From: Sclerotinia nivalis
Taxonomy: Eukaryota; Ascomycota; Leotiomycetes; Helotiales; Sclerotiniaceae
DNA: 64,000 nt
Reading direction: 5' to 3'
Assembly (NCBI GenBank): GCA_029531795.1
Contig: JAPEIS010000009.1
Span: forward strand, 1,488,001 to 1,552,000
The first letter of the stretch is position 1. The number at the start of each line of letters is the position of its first letter. Positions 34,701 to 47,933 of this stretch are shown one piece after another. The position numbers and the translations under genes are program-made. The notes below the pieces were generated by a model. The model worked only from the letters and a program-made list of their open reading frames with translations. It had not been told where the DNA came from and made no database searches.

Positions 34701-36356
34701 TTCTGATTCTTTTCGCTTCGAAAAGTTGTCGGTTTTGCTTTCATCGCAGTCGCCAGAAAATGTCGTTTCAACTTCGGATTCCTTTCGCTTACAAGAGTCA
34801 TCAAGCTTACTCTGATCGCAGCTGCCCGAGAATATAGTTTCGGCTTCTGATTGTTGTCGCTTGGAGATGTTGCCATTCTTGTTGTCATCGCAGCAACTTG
34901 GTATTCTTGAGACTAGTGAAGTTGGGTCGTCCTTTTCTTCCACAGCACAGCAGTCGTCTTTCTGGTGCTCGGATGCCTCGGAATCCTCGGATTCTTCCGT
35001 TTGGTGACGCTGATCTCTGGAGAACGGGGCCGAATTTGGTTCCATCTGAGCTCTTAAATGTTGGTCAAACCAGGCCCTTGTCTCTTCCACTTGAGCTGTC
35101 TCATTTTGATCGTCAACAGCAACAGCAGCAGCCTTTCCCTTATTCTTCGGCTTCGTCTTGGCAGACTCTTTCGCCTTGGTTTGCTCGGTGCGGGTGTTGT
35201 CTTCTGGGTTAAGTTCTTTTTCAGACCTTGCCCTTTCAGACATTCCTCTCTTACAATTGTGTTCCCAATGTTTAGATCGCTTGATCTGATCTGCGTTTTC
35301 TTCCTCAGGGGCCTCCTCAGTACACAAACACTCAGGCTTGGGTTCGTTGACTTTACTTTCTCCAGACTTGCCTCTTCTGTGCTTTGAAGGTTTGAGTAAC
35401 TCGGCGGGGATCGACTCGGTAGGGCGATTGCATATTGGTTTAGATTCCTGGGATTTTTCAATTCTGCAGTCTGAGTCTGCTAATGGCTGCTTCGATGAAC
35501 ACCCAAATTCCGGATCTTCCTCTAGTTTAAATTCCTTTCCGGACCTTTCTCTTTCAGATCTTCCCCTGCTGCAATTGTGCTCCCAGTGTTTGGACCGCTT
35601 GATTTGATCAGTCGTCTCTTCTTTAGGGTCCTCCTTGAAGTTGGATTTGGCGATCGATTCTAAAGCGTGCTGTTTGTCGTTGGTCTGCTGAACGAATATG
35701 TCGGGTTGGTAGGTTTGGGTTTCGAACATCACTTCTTGTGGAGCTTTCGGGCAAGATGCACATTTGCACCTCCCCGTCTTCTTCCTGCACCAGAGATGAC
35801 TTCCCTTGCAAGGGCAACCAACAGATTCCGGAGTAGGTTTTCCCGCCTTTCCTTCTGCATTATGATCCTGGTGGCTGTTTGCAGTCTCCGAATCGGCTTG
35901 CTGTAGCTGCGTTACCGATCCAACCGTTGGCTGGTATGTCTCAGGGTTTGCTCTAGTCGGCTTTAAGGATTCTTTCAACTCCTTGACCTCTTGTTTGATC
36001 TTAGGCCTCAACCCAATAACACCAAACTTCTTGTCTGCTGTCGGCTCGATTCCTACTTTAGGCCTACATGTCCGATTATGACTTTTGCGATCCCGCTTCG
36101 AAGCCATTCCCAGCCATGCTTCCAGGAGCGCCTTATTATCACCTTTGGGGAATGGTCGAGGAAGATGTTTTATATTCTTGGAGTCGGCGGTTGGAGGTGG
36201 TACAGCCGTGAGAGGATCATCGAGAGGAAGAGGGGAGCAATAGAAGAACTGTGCTCGCGTTGGAGGCATCTCGTCACACGGTTTGCGGACCTGCTCGCTG
36301 CTGCTGGGAGGGGCTAGGTCGCATCCTCGCCCTAAGGTATGAATAGGTTGAGACAT
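31740..36356 (-). CDS. DDHD-domain phospholipase A1 with long Cys-rich repetitive N-terminus
   Basis: A single 4617-nt exon, 1538 residues. The C-terminal third is a PA-PLA1-type lipase: a WWE-like entry (VKPIYWSPVNDQYPCIYGTW) near 950, LCLVIHGIGQKLS near 1150, nucleophile motif ISHSLG (Ser about 1282), CNDPIAYR and the DDHD residues in AHSSYWNNKDF near the end. Such enzymes cleave acyl chains from phosphatidic acid and other phospholipids at ER or Golgi membranes. The first 900 or so residues are unusual: a Cys-rich cluster (GCPCKGSHLWCRKKTGRCKC) near 190, a duplicated DQIKRSKHWEHNC block, several FSGSCD...KRKESE units with IPSCCD caps, and His/Ser-rich repeats. Relatives are mostly 700-1000 residues. 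It starts at the only good Met (MSQPIHTLGRG). A fusion or mis-called upstream start is possible. Confidence 0.85.
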   Translation of the reverse strand: MSQPIHTLGRGCDLAPPSSSEQVRKPCDEMPPTRAQFFYCSPLPLDDPLTAVPPPTADSKNIKHLPRPFPKGDNKALLEAWLGMASKRDRKSHNRTCRPKVGIEPTADKKFGVIGLRPKIKQEVKELKESLKPTRANPETYQPTVGSVTQLQQADSETANSHQDHNAEGKAGKPTPESVGCPCKGSHLWCRKKTGRCKCASCPKAPQEVMFETQTYQPDIFVQQTNDKQHALESIAKSNFKEDPKEETTDQIKRSKHWEHNCSRGRSERERSGKEFKLEEDPEFGCSSKQPLADSDCRIEKSQESKPICNRPTESIPAELLKPSKHRRGKSGESKVNEPKPECLCTEEAPEEENADQIKRSKHWEHNCKRGMSERARSEKELNPEDNTRTEQTKAKESAKTKPKNKGKAAAVAVDDQNETAQVEETRAWFDQHLRAQMEPNSAPFSRDQRHQTEESEDSEASEHQKDDCCAVEEKDDPTSLVSRIPSCCDDNKNGNISKRQQSEAETIFSGSCDQSKLDDSCKRKESEVETTFSGDCDESKTDNFSKRKESEAETVFSGSCNKGNFDSSKVTEASTRIPSCCDETRGNHSFKQDQSESVSRFGSCCDGPHPDGRQVSERQTTEKQNLERPALKTSSKNVSECCTDLERHAAAIVHKSLHNKNKVQDSTGPPVHIQISTSNGNQFEHSTRPSALKSHSHQHYARHSSGPSSHIHKSKSNDNQFQNYSGTSDGHPYVEPKVGTTSKNSKGRGRFFGRRQADGTAEPDGGLYDDSDGDLPANQEIPDQGDAANDKCICEPLMQSSEPNVLVAGNGNIYTKSVQPAGSGTTGKPFVKLPARGEAPPSQNYATYDEGRSPDSQIAHERDPTEDMEVEGCKAYKHKEHPKCQVDVPVGTSRLHLVTLPSLVVKPIYWSPVNDQYPCIYGTWFYKDTMCPVEPAVANQLEKGYRENECWSQTWDDQLNSAIEVGPEGEEKIVHRLWPKEESKTSTYDTSKHILSADPHCAARCFQGEAAAEGKVEESDAKPSAATSISKKYPNSQVIYKNCEEAFILKPSLCPSAYYGRRPLAKIKSGVCVGVAVVRGFNRKAWNQLYPSKKSTTFTKAQSKTAKQSNSGNILDVCPACKAQDEPEKVTDLCLVIHGIGQKLSERMESFNFTYAVNSFRCEMKRELTNNDVKKVLREDFDGVTVVPVNWRATLSFEDGGPRKPGDKERAGCDYSLNDITQPTIPRVRELISDVMLDIPYYMSGHKHKMIAALVAEANRIYRLWCKNNPGFHNNGRVHIISHSLGSVMALEVLSKQPTTLPAELSWRPNTRYFDFQTTNCFLAGSPCAFFLLLESKSLVPRKGIYKPGCEFENGSSKDIFGDAGTFGCLAVDNLYNIMHCNDPIAYRLNACVDAKYGANLKQAEVPDSSRSFMTAVTHAMKSAAGMSQNVETPVGEMPRPATITKMPSQMEMEVHDFTAEEMAEKKFCQLNENGQVDWILGNRPGMLANQYIDMLSAHSSYWNNKDFIRFLCVEIGRKPGKMHTLPNMMARKKSQK

Positions 36357-37720
36357 GTTGTCTCGTACTGCTAAGAGTTAATCAGCGGTTTTCGCGGAAT
36401 GGATGAAGGAATGCTGGCAGTCTTACTGTTATAAAAAAGGTAATATTAGGTTATTAGAATGATTATAGGAAATAAATACTCGTCTGCGGACGTGTTTGTC
36501 GTCAAAAAATCAGAAGCAGAGACGGTATAGTTATGCTGATGGCGGTGTAACTGGTGGTAAAGTGTAAAGAATGTAAAGAGAATGATAATGTAGACGAAGG
36601 AGAATAGGAAGAGAGAGAAATAAAAGAAGCCATGAACAACCAAAAGTGTCGCTGCCAATATCAGGCAAGCGTAAGATAGGAAGGAAGGATGTACCTACTT
36701 TGTAGTTGTGTTTCCTTTAAGAGGCGTGGAGGTAACTACGATTCAGACATGTACGAGTACAAGTACAGGCAGGTACAGGTACAGGTACAGCGGACTTTCT
36801 GTGTGAGATGACGTCGGCTAGGTTACGGTCCGGCGCTTTGGGATAGGGAACAAACATCACATGCCCCTGTTAATCAATAATCAATCATCAATAGAGTAAA
36901 ACAGTGACAATGCTAGAATGCTAGGTAGGTTAAATCTCTTGGAAAAATAGATTCGAAACTTTGTCATTGTTTGTTTGTGAATAGCTTCATATATGAGTAT
37001 CGTAGTATGAGTTTTTCTTTTTCATGGGAACGCGTATATTCAAATCTCGTTAATTTAGATGATGGTAATAGCCATTTGTCAATAAGGTGCCTCTGGAACA
37101 TATTAAGCCCCATAAATGTGCTGTGGCCCCGCTTTTGAGGGCAAATCACTAACCCAGGTATCTCGGAGACTGCACATCACAATCACAAATGGATGAACAT
37201 TTTCATTTTACATTTCTTTTGAACTCTTAAGATTTCTTAGGATACCTACCAGTTTTGTCATATTCATCTTCATCATAACCCGAATCGTCTCCATCCTCCT
37301 TACACATATGCCCGTCACAATGTGCAATACAGAGTACAGGAGAATGAAACCGAAACCTCCCCCAGATATGATTAAGATGACCTGTCATTGAAGAAGCAAA
37401 TCAGCAAATTAGCAAAAAGCGCGGAAACACTGAAATCAAATTTGTATCGCGAAACGAAGAATTTTTATCCATTCCGTAAATGCAGAGCCCAACCATGTAC
37501 AATCGTGAACCTCAATTCTCAAAGGTGCTCTGAAAGTTCCCAAGGTCTTGATGGCAGACGTTGTGGATGTGGTTCGAGATCGACTTAAAACGATTGTCCA
37601 AATAAACTAGCGCTGCTCAACGACACAAGATTTGATAAGCTGAATATACCCGCCATATCATTCAAGAACGTCGAAGTGGGAGCGATAATACATATACATA
37701 TGATATAAGACCAAAGTATC
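36357..37720. other. Intergenic, upstream of the DDHD gene
   Basis: Holds the DDHD promoter side and a short GTACAGGTACAG repeat (about 36751-36790). No coding region supported. Confidence 0.5.
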
Positions 37721-40700
37721 TCAGCCAAGGTAGTGCTCAGGAACGAGCTTCATGCCTCCGTATGGATCATTATGCGAGATGCCTGATGATGAATGTAGTT
37801 CCCACTGCTTGTCATGACCATTACGCGAAGTACAGGTAGCCCTGTCAACTTTGGCAATGCGAATCGCTTCGTTGATCGACAATCGAAGATGCTGGAGACG
37901 TAGCATTATTTGTTCCGAACCACCAATGAGCTCTAATATCTGCTCTACATCGAACACCAGCTTCAAGAGGACAGTATCTGCATTACAGAAGGTGCGGATA
38001 GACATGAGTGATGCCACCTGCTTCCAATTATAGAGCATAGATGAGATACGAACGTCATCACCCAATCGGTTGCCGTGGAATCGAAAGTTATACTGATTGG
38101 CAGTAACAAGATCTCGCTGAGTGCCTTGGTCGTACATGAACTCAACAACAGCAGGACGTCCCTTGTTCTTCCATGTGTCCACAGTCTTCTTGATGCTATC
38201 GATAGACATACGACCTTGACTAAACTGGATCATGAGAAAGGTATTGGCTGTATGAACTATCATAAGTTCTAATTCAACCAAATATCTAGCTTGCTCGTAC
38301 GGGTTGATGGAGATAGACAAAACCGATATTCTATTTTTGTCGTTTTTCATGTCCGCCTTTTCGGTCTACTCAAAGTCAGTAACAGAAACGATTAAACGTA
38401 GATCATACACTTACGAAGCCCTCGATTTTGTTTTTGATCTTCTCCATCATTCCAGGTTTTCTGGGTTTGTCTATCTTTTGGGCAGATTTTGAACTCAAAA
38501 CGCTGGGTATAACCTCATTTGGTGAGGATCCAAGCCAGCCATGCTCCCCAAACATCTTTTTCATTGGCGAGCGCGATCTCTTCTTGGGGGACGTTGGAAG
38601 CAAATCTGGGCTTTCGAATTTAGGCTCATCTTGTTCAGTTACGCCGATAAGATTCTTTGCGGGAGATCGAGTCATCTGTCGATTGATTGTAGTCGAAGCT
38701 GAGCTCGAATAAGACTCATTGCTGTAATTTGAGTTTATCTCCTTTCGAATCGGGGTATATGTTGCAGAACGACCTCTGCCATCAAGTACTGCTTCATCAG
38801 AAGTGTGTGAAGGCTGCACGCGATGATCGCCAGATGGCTTACGGGCCGGGGAGCGCGACGGCTGTGGACAATCTCGCGCAGCTTGACAAGCCGGTGAGCT
38901 TGATGGCTGCGGAAATTGCTCTTGGGAACCCTTGCGAAGAGGGATTCGAGAGTGCTCAAGCGTCGCAGCTCGACCGCGGTGAGTTAGACTTTGAGTCGGA
39001 TAAGCATTGTTTAGGATGGGTGAGATAGAATCGACATCAGCATAATAGGCTCGATGTTTGGGATTTGGAGATTCTTCGCGTGCCACGAATCGTGACGGCG
39101 TTACACTTGGAGATGTTCCGCTACGCTGAAGACCATGACCATGACTTGAGTATTGAGGTGCAGCCAAAAGATCACTTCTGTTTGTTGAATGACCAACCGA
39201 CCGCGAATTCTTAACATGGCCAAGACTTGGTGATGAGGCAGGCCTAACATCGTCGTAAATATGCATGAAGTCGGTCATTGTTGTCTGGCGCGACTCATCC
39301 ACAACTGAGGGGGTCTCCGGCTCGAATGCGTATGGGTTTCTGGAATTCTCAGTCTTGTGACCGTACGATGAACTAGCTCGTGTTAGGATGTCTCAATGTT
39401 AATTCATGAATTGACATACCTATTGGCAGGCATTGTTTGCAATGGCAGTTGTTGTTGAGGAGGAGGAGGAGGAGAATAAACCGATCCGGGAGTTCCTATC
39501 GGGATGAAATCACCAAATAAGCCACCGGAGCTGCCAGAGAAGTAGTATCGTTTGATGTCAGAGACAGTTGAGCGTGCAGCAGTCTCAGGAGTGTTTGGTT
39601 GATCACTTGACATCTGTGAAACCTTTGTGCTGCAGCGGTTTGATAACTTTGGATCGTCAAGTTGACTTTTTGGCTTGCGGATGGCTACTTCTTGGTCGAA
39701 TAAAAAAGGCCTGGCCTGCTCAATTGAACCTGAACACTCGCGCTTTGGGATCGAAGACGAACGAGGTGGGAAACGCGCTTTTTCGTTGCTGGTGTTATGG
39801 TTTTGATGTTTTGCTGCTTGTTTAAGTTGAACTTGACTTGGTTGCTTGCAGATATACAAAGGTTGTGGAGGGCAAATTGTTGGAGATTGTAGAGTAGGAA
39901 GGCGACCTTGATTGAGTTCCATCAAAAATCTTTTCGCCGCTTCGCCTAAATTATTTTCATCGTAAAGTGAATGACCATTGCGGCTATTGGGACTATTGTG
40001 GAGAGTTTTTGGTTTATTGTCTGGAGTCGCTTGTTTGGTTCTTTTGGTTTGTTTTGGAAAACAAACATCGGCTGCACCGTCGAGATCCATAATTCCTTTT
40101 CGAACTAGGTCGGATGCAACTACAGGTGAAGGTGATTCGTCCGAATAATCTAAGAAATATGGAATGGTTAAGTCCCCATTCGTAGTGGTATGTTGATTTA
40201 CATTCGTTTGTGATTTTAAAGACAGTGGAAACTCGGTTGTCAAGGGAATTAAGTTTTTTGGGCTTCCCGCCTTTCGCCCACCGAAAACGTCAGGAGATTC
40301 ACTTCCTACCGGAATCTTTGTAAGGTATGAACGTTCAAATAATCGACCTGGCGGAGTAAGGTTTACTTCTTCGAGCGACATAGACAATTGTGACTTGGAT
40401 AGTTGAGGTACAGTTACTTCGAGGTCCTCCTCTTTTGGAAACGTCGGCTTGTGGGATGTCGCAGTTTCAGCGTCACAAGTTTCCAGACAATCGACTACAA
40501 AATGAGATGAAATGTTACTTTCTCTCTGTGAAAGCTTGGTGCTACGCGGAAAGCCTTTGTACTTGTTGAAGGGATCAAGGGACGATGGTGGACTGTAGAC
40601 AGTTGGTGATAGCCGGGATTCTTCAGATTCTTCAGATTCTTCACCGTAACTTGAAGATGGCTCGCTCCATTTCACAACGTTCCCGGTAGATTTGCGGTAT

Positions 40701-42725
40701 TCTTGTTTATATCGACATTCCCAGGACTGGCAAATACCATCACAACTATCGCGATCCTGATGTTCATGTTCGGCCTGATAGGGCTCGGATTTTAGTGCCG
40801 AACTCCCCTTACGATTCCCCTTCTTCGAGTGTTCTACTTGGCCGCTTTTATTCGAGATTCTGTCCTTTGTAGGAGGCACATACACGGTAGGATACAAGAT
40901 TTCCTGCTCTCTGTCTTCAAAAAGTTTCGTATTATGGCTGTTCGAGGTCGAAAGTTTGCTTAGGCCGAAGTGTTCAACACAGTCAGTTGTATGCGCATGA
41001 TATGTATTCTCCATTTGGCAATCGTCTGTGATGTTGTGACTGTCCTCATATGTAAGGTGAGTCGACTGTAGCAGTTCGTCAATTCCTGAGGCGGAGTATA
41101 TATTAGAGACATCGTTCTCGGTGCTTTCGATGATATCTGGAGTGTCCCATTTATAGTCAAGGCCGCCGTCAAAGAAGACACTAGGACTAGCCGGAAGGCT
41201 ATAGTAGTTACTCAAGTAAGAACGGAGCGGATTAGAGTCTGTAATGGTTAGCGGAGCATCGGCATTGATGTTTGAGGCGGCTTACCAGGACATTTTATCT
41301 TCGATTCCCACAGTCTATCGACAACCTCATCAAGAGTGGGCTGACGAAGAGCAAGGAGATAATCTGGAGTTGGCTGTCCGATTTGAATCAACTCGTTTTT
41401 TCTTGCAAAATTCGCATTCGGAATATCACGACCTGGTGGTAAGTTGACATTCATTATGTTTGAGACCTTGCGAATTGCACCCTGTCCACCAATATCTTTT
41501 GAAGCTACGAAAGTGGTAGACACCCTATCGTGAGGAGGCTTCTCGTATCTTTCGATTTCTATCAGCTCTACTCGGTCAGAAGCCACGTTACTCAGACTTT
41601 CTCTGGTTTCTGAGAGAGCACTCATCACTCTGTGACCCAACTCTCTCTTCGCATTATTCATGAACGACCTAGTAGGCGTGGAATATTTTGAGGATGTCGC
41701 GATTGGTCCAGTTGGTTCTATTGCCGAGCCGGGCGGACTCGTTTGAGCGGTATTAGGTCGCACACATACGCCTCCACGACCATATTCAGGGTCCCACATC
41801 GCTTTGTGAAGCTCTGCCGGTGTCGGACAGTACGCTAGCGTTGCCGGTTTCCCTCCTACTGAGACAAATACACTATGCTCAATTTTCCAACTAGGTTGAT
41901 GTGCAATCTTCGAGTTGCACGATTCGCAATATGGCATGGCACTTGGACTTATTTGTGGCTGAACGAACTGCCTTAGTGCCTGCTCTTCTCTGTATTCAAT
42001 GAGTGCTTTGGTAGGTACGACTGGCGCTTGTATTGTTGCCGTGTGAGGGGCATGCGGATTGGTAAAGTCTTCCTGTAGCGCTATTAGAAAGAAAAGGAGG
42101 GCTTGGTCGCTTACTGGGGACTAACCTTTCTACGGAGGTGTTCGTGCTTCCATCTTTGGAAAACAGAAGCTGGGAATGGTGGTTGCTCTTCCACTTCGAT
42201 CAATTCTTCCAAGACACCCAAAGCCAAATCAACATTCTCGTCCCCGAACCTCTCTTGAAGTCGGGGATGCAATATGCGCAATCCATCTTTGTAAGGAAAA
42301 TTTCGAGGCACTAGATAGTTGTCATATCAGTATAGATTAAGTAAAAAGGTATATGATGAATAAGATATTGCTTGAACCCTCGGTAAATACTTTTCTAATC
42401 AATTTGAAAATTAAAACCAAGATTCGGAATGTGTTTCCAATAATAACAATGCAGGATGCTGGAATTTTGTCCTCACCATCTGAGCAGAGTCGGATCAAAT
42501 AGTTGCGGCATTCTATAAAATGTCAATTGCTTTCAACAAACCTAAAACCAAAGGTATTCACTCACTGTCTTCACCCCAGCCTTCTCGAGAAAGATTATGC
42601 ATTCCTGATTGCTTTCGTGCATTCTCTATCTCTACAGGAAGATGGTAATTGCCCAAAATTGGGTGTATCATGTCTCCTTTATCATGCCCTGATGGAGTAT
42701 CACCATCAATGGAAGTGGTTTTCAT
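37721..42725 (-). CDS. Seven-exon, 1529-residue protein of unknown function
   Basis: Exons 42725-42566, 42512-42477, 42310-42126, 42072-41286, 41238-39420, 39372-38415 and 38365-37721 sum to 4590 nt with every phase matching; introns are 45-166 bp with standard fungal sites. Three regions look folded. The N-terminal 150 residues include a Cys/Trp-containing helix-rich part (CRNYLIRLCSD, then LHPRLQERFGDENVDLALG). A CESCNSKIAHQPSWKIEHSVF segment near 200 could be a small metal or chaperone-like module. The C-terminal 230 residues (NPYEQARYLVELELMIVHTANTF to ILELIGGSEQIMLRLQHLRLS) are helical and well ordered. The 1000 residues between are Ser/Pro/Lys-rich and probably disordered (SPKKRSRSPMKKMFG). 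I cannot name a family. Start ATG 42725 has a good context (TCAACAATG). Confidence 0.75.
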
Positions 42726-45195
42726 TGTTGAGGTCCCATAAGAAGTAAATGAGATGCTTTATACAGGTAGCTTTGTGGTAATATGAGAGTAACAATTGTA
42801 CACTAACAAGATGAATGCAAATGACAAATGCAGCAGCAGCAGCAAATATTGAAGAACAATAATGTCTTAAAATCAAAACAGTGAATTGGTATATTGAAAG
42901 AGATGAATCCGAGTGATGGTGATGTCCTTATGGTGATACAGATTGGAAAAAGAAAGTGAACCTTATAACAACTGAGGGAGAGTATATAGAAGAATTAAGT
43001 GAAATTCCAAATGAAATTTCTCAAATATGGTGAAAAAGTGTCTGTGGATCTATCATGCCATAATCTGAGGAACAATGAAAAATTTGAAAAGTTGAGATTA
43101 TTTTGATAGTTCGAAGAAGTGAAGTTGGGTAATGAGTTATAAGTCAACTGGTTGTTTGATTGTTTGGTTGTTATTCGACAAAGTTGAAAGTGATTTTGTT
43201 ATTTAGTTTCCAGATAATTCATTGTATGTCTTGTCTAGAACAATTTCTAGCACTGCCAATGTGAAATAAGAAAGGTCCAGAAAACAACAGTGCTTGTTGG
43301 AAAATATTTCATCTGAAGACTTCTGGATGAGAAAAGAAACAATTTATTAAATGTTGACAAATATAAAACTTGGAGATAGGATTTGAGGATTCTTCCATCA
43401 TACGATACCCCCTCCCAGGTGAGGAAGTTTCAACATTTGGGGAAGGCACAATAGTCTTCCAACAGTCCATCTTGATCCTCTTTCCATCTTCAGCTATCAC
43501 CCACCACCAACAATCAAAAGTATAGAAAAAGTATAAGGCATTTCTTTGAGAAATGAGCATTCAGCAAAGACTGAAGAGAATGAAAAATCCCAACCATAAC
43601 TATCAGTTACTGGACATCTCAAGAAACCAATTACTAATTTACATGAAGTCCTTGTTGCACTCCAAGATGCTTCTCATGAGTATTTGAGAAGTTCACAGCA
43701 CAACTTTATCCTCTGAGTTTTGCCATTTGACTTTCAGATGGGCAAGAGCTACAGGTACCCTTTTTAAAATCATATTACGGTAAACACATCATGGTTAGTG
43801 GGAAGTCAATTTCTTGATTGGTATTCCCTTTCCACAAGAACCAATATGCTACCATAGCCAAACTTGATCTCATAGTCTACACAGTATGGTGACAATCCAT
43901 ATACTTATGTATAGATTTGAAATTGGATCAAGAGTATGAGACTATCCTTATACACATTAATGAGAATTTGATTTAGGAACCTTCTGCAAAGATATATTAC
44001 CTAACTACCACCCTCAACTTTTTTTTTAAAGCGATATTTGTTGACTTCAGCCGACATCCCACAGGGACATCTTTTATCTTGAGTGGGCCCGAGTTCCGAG
44101 ATCCATAAGGGCAATTTGAGAGCTATCTCCCGTTGAAAATCTACAAGCACCAACGTGATTGAGTGTGTTACCCGTACTGGATTCTTTTCCCCTTGCAACT
44201 CTGGGATCAATAGATTTGTGTCATGAGTTCGTGTGCAGAATTCTGTTACCTTTGCAGCTTTGGTGTCAGAAGCTGCAGGACTACCATTCATACATCATTG
44301 GATACTTCGAACAATATCAACAGAGCCTCTCGGGTAGCAATAAACAGTGATTGATCATGACTTTTGCTCTTGGCTTCTGATAAATCGGGTTCCCTACGAC
44401 AGACATATTTAGCCCATCGAGATGTCCAATCGATTCCATCCGCCTGATGATGTGCGAGTTAACTTTCAGTCTCTCTCAGATCGGATTTCAAAGTGACTGA
44501 GCCTACCCAGTTTCATCAATGCTGAGTGTAAAGCCTTCTCGAAGGGTTTCTAAAGGCGAAGATCATTAAGACTGTCAACTTGTAGATTCTAGTGCTTGAT
44601 AAGTCATTCTACTGCTTGATACACCGAAAGTTTACCGAGCTTAGCTAATGCTCGTTTGTCACCGCATTCGGTGTCAGGTAACTTCTCTGAGCTACCTCAT
44701 TTATACGGTGGCCGAATTCAGACAGAAATCAATGTCATCCACTTCTCCATGCCAAGCTCAAAAAATATTACCGATTTCGAAGCCGACACAAGTTCCATCT
44801 CAATACAAGCAATCTGATTGGTCCATCCGCCCCAAGACAATACCTTCCCCGCAATATTTCAAAGTAAAACTTGCCGTGGACTTTACCGTTACAACTTCAC
44901 ACCTTTCTGACGCTCCTTTCTAGCCTTTCATTGCTCTTCGGGATCCGATCAAGGTAAGTCAAGTGAGCTTTGAAATGGATCAATGGCGCCCGGTGTAAGT
45001 GCCGTTAGAGCTTTCCGACCTCGACTTGCGGATAATAGTGATGTAAGATTTCTTATTAAAGTCTCACCGTTTCCCTTTGGTTATCTCTTCAATCTCAGTG
45101 TCATTTTTCTTTTCTTGTATTTTCCACTTTGATTAAACATTCTCCTTTTCCTATCAGGCCCTCGAATTTACTATCTTCAATTTTGCATCATAACT
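42726..45195. other. Intergenic between divergent genes
   Basis: 2.5 kb without a supportable gene. It has a short CAG run (about 42831-42845) and isolated open frames at 43309-43560 and 44001-44291 (minus) and 44648-44923 (plus). The last 300 bp are pyrimidine-rich and form the promoter of the monooxygenase. Confidence 0.45.
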
Positions 45196-47259
<2,064 letters not shown>

Positions 47260-47933
47260 GAATAATTGTATATTAGCCTAGTATACATTGTATGATTTGA
47301 TGGCAATGATAGATGGGATTAGAATAGAATTTGGTTAAAATTTATGCTCATGCATTGATAGAATATTTACCTATAAACCAATTCAAATAGATAAATAAAT
47401 ATAACAAATATGAAATGATTCCTTCTAAGTAGTGAATATATGTGATCAATAAAAGAAAGATTATATATAATAGCAATGCAAATACCTATCAAAATAATCA
47501 ACAGCTTGTACCTTTTGTGAATTAATTAATTAATTAATTACATTGAAATTGTTTCAAACATTTTTGTTTTCAATCATGGACTGAGTTTCCTGAACCTGAA
47601 CCCAGCTAAACCAGCCCCGGCTTTTTATTCTGGCATCAGCACTTTCTCATCCAGTAAAACGCTTTGTTCAGAAACCTTAAATCACCATTCCGTCGATATC
47701 GCCTGAAGAAGCTCCAATTCTTCTTTCATCATTGATTTGTCGCAAACCTCACAAACCTCACAACCCTCAACCCACAACTACATGCTTCCCAAATTTCACC
47801 CACCTGAAGTAACAACACATCAGTTATCAACAATCAAACATTCACCAGAAATACCGGAAAGTTATTTGAAAATACTTCATTGAGTATTTCTCGATGTTGG
47901 ACAATCCCAGCGATCAAAGAACTTCTCTTCGTC
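47260..47933. other. Intergenic
   Basis: 3' flank of the monooxygenase and promoter of the Ulp1 gene. It has an ATTA microsatellite (about 47520-47541). Confidence 0.5.
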
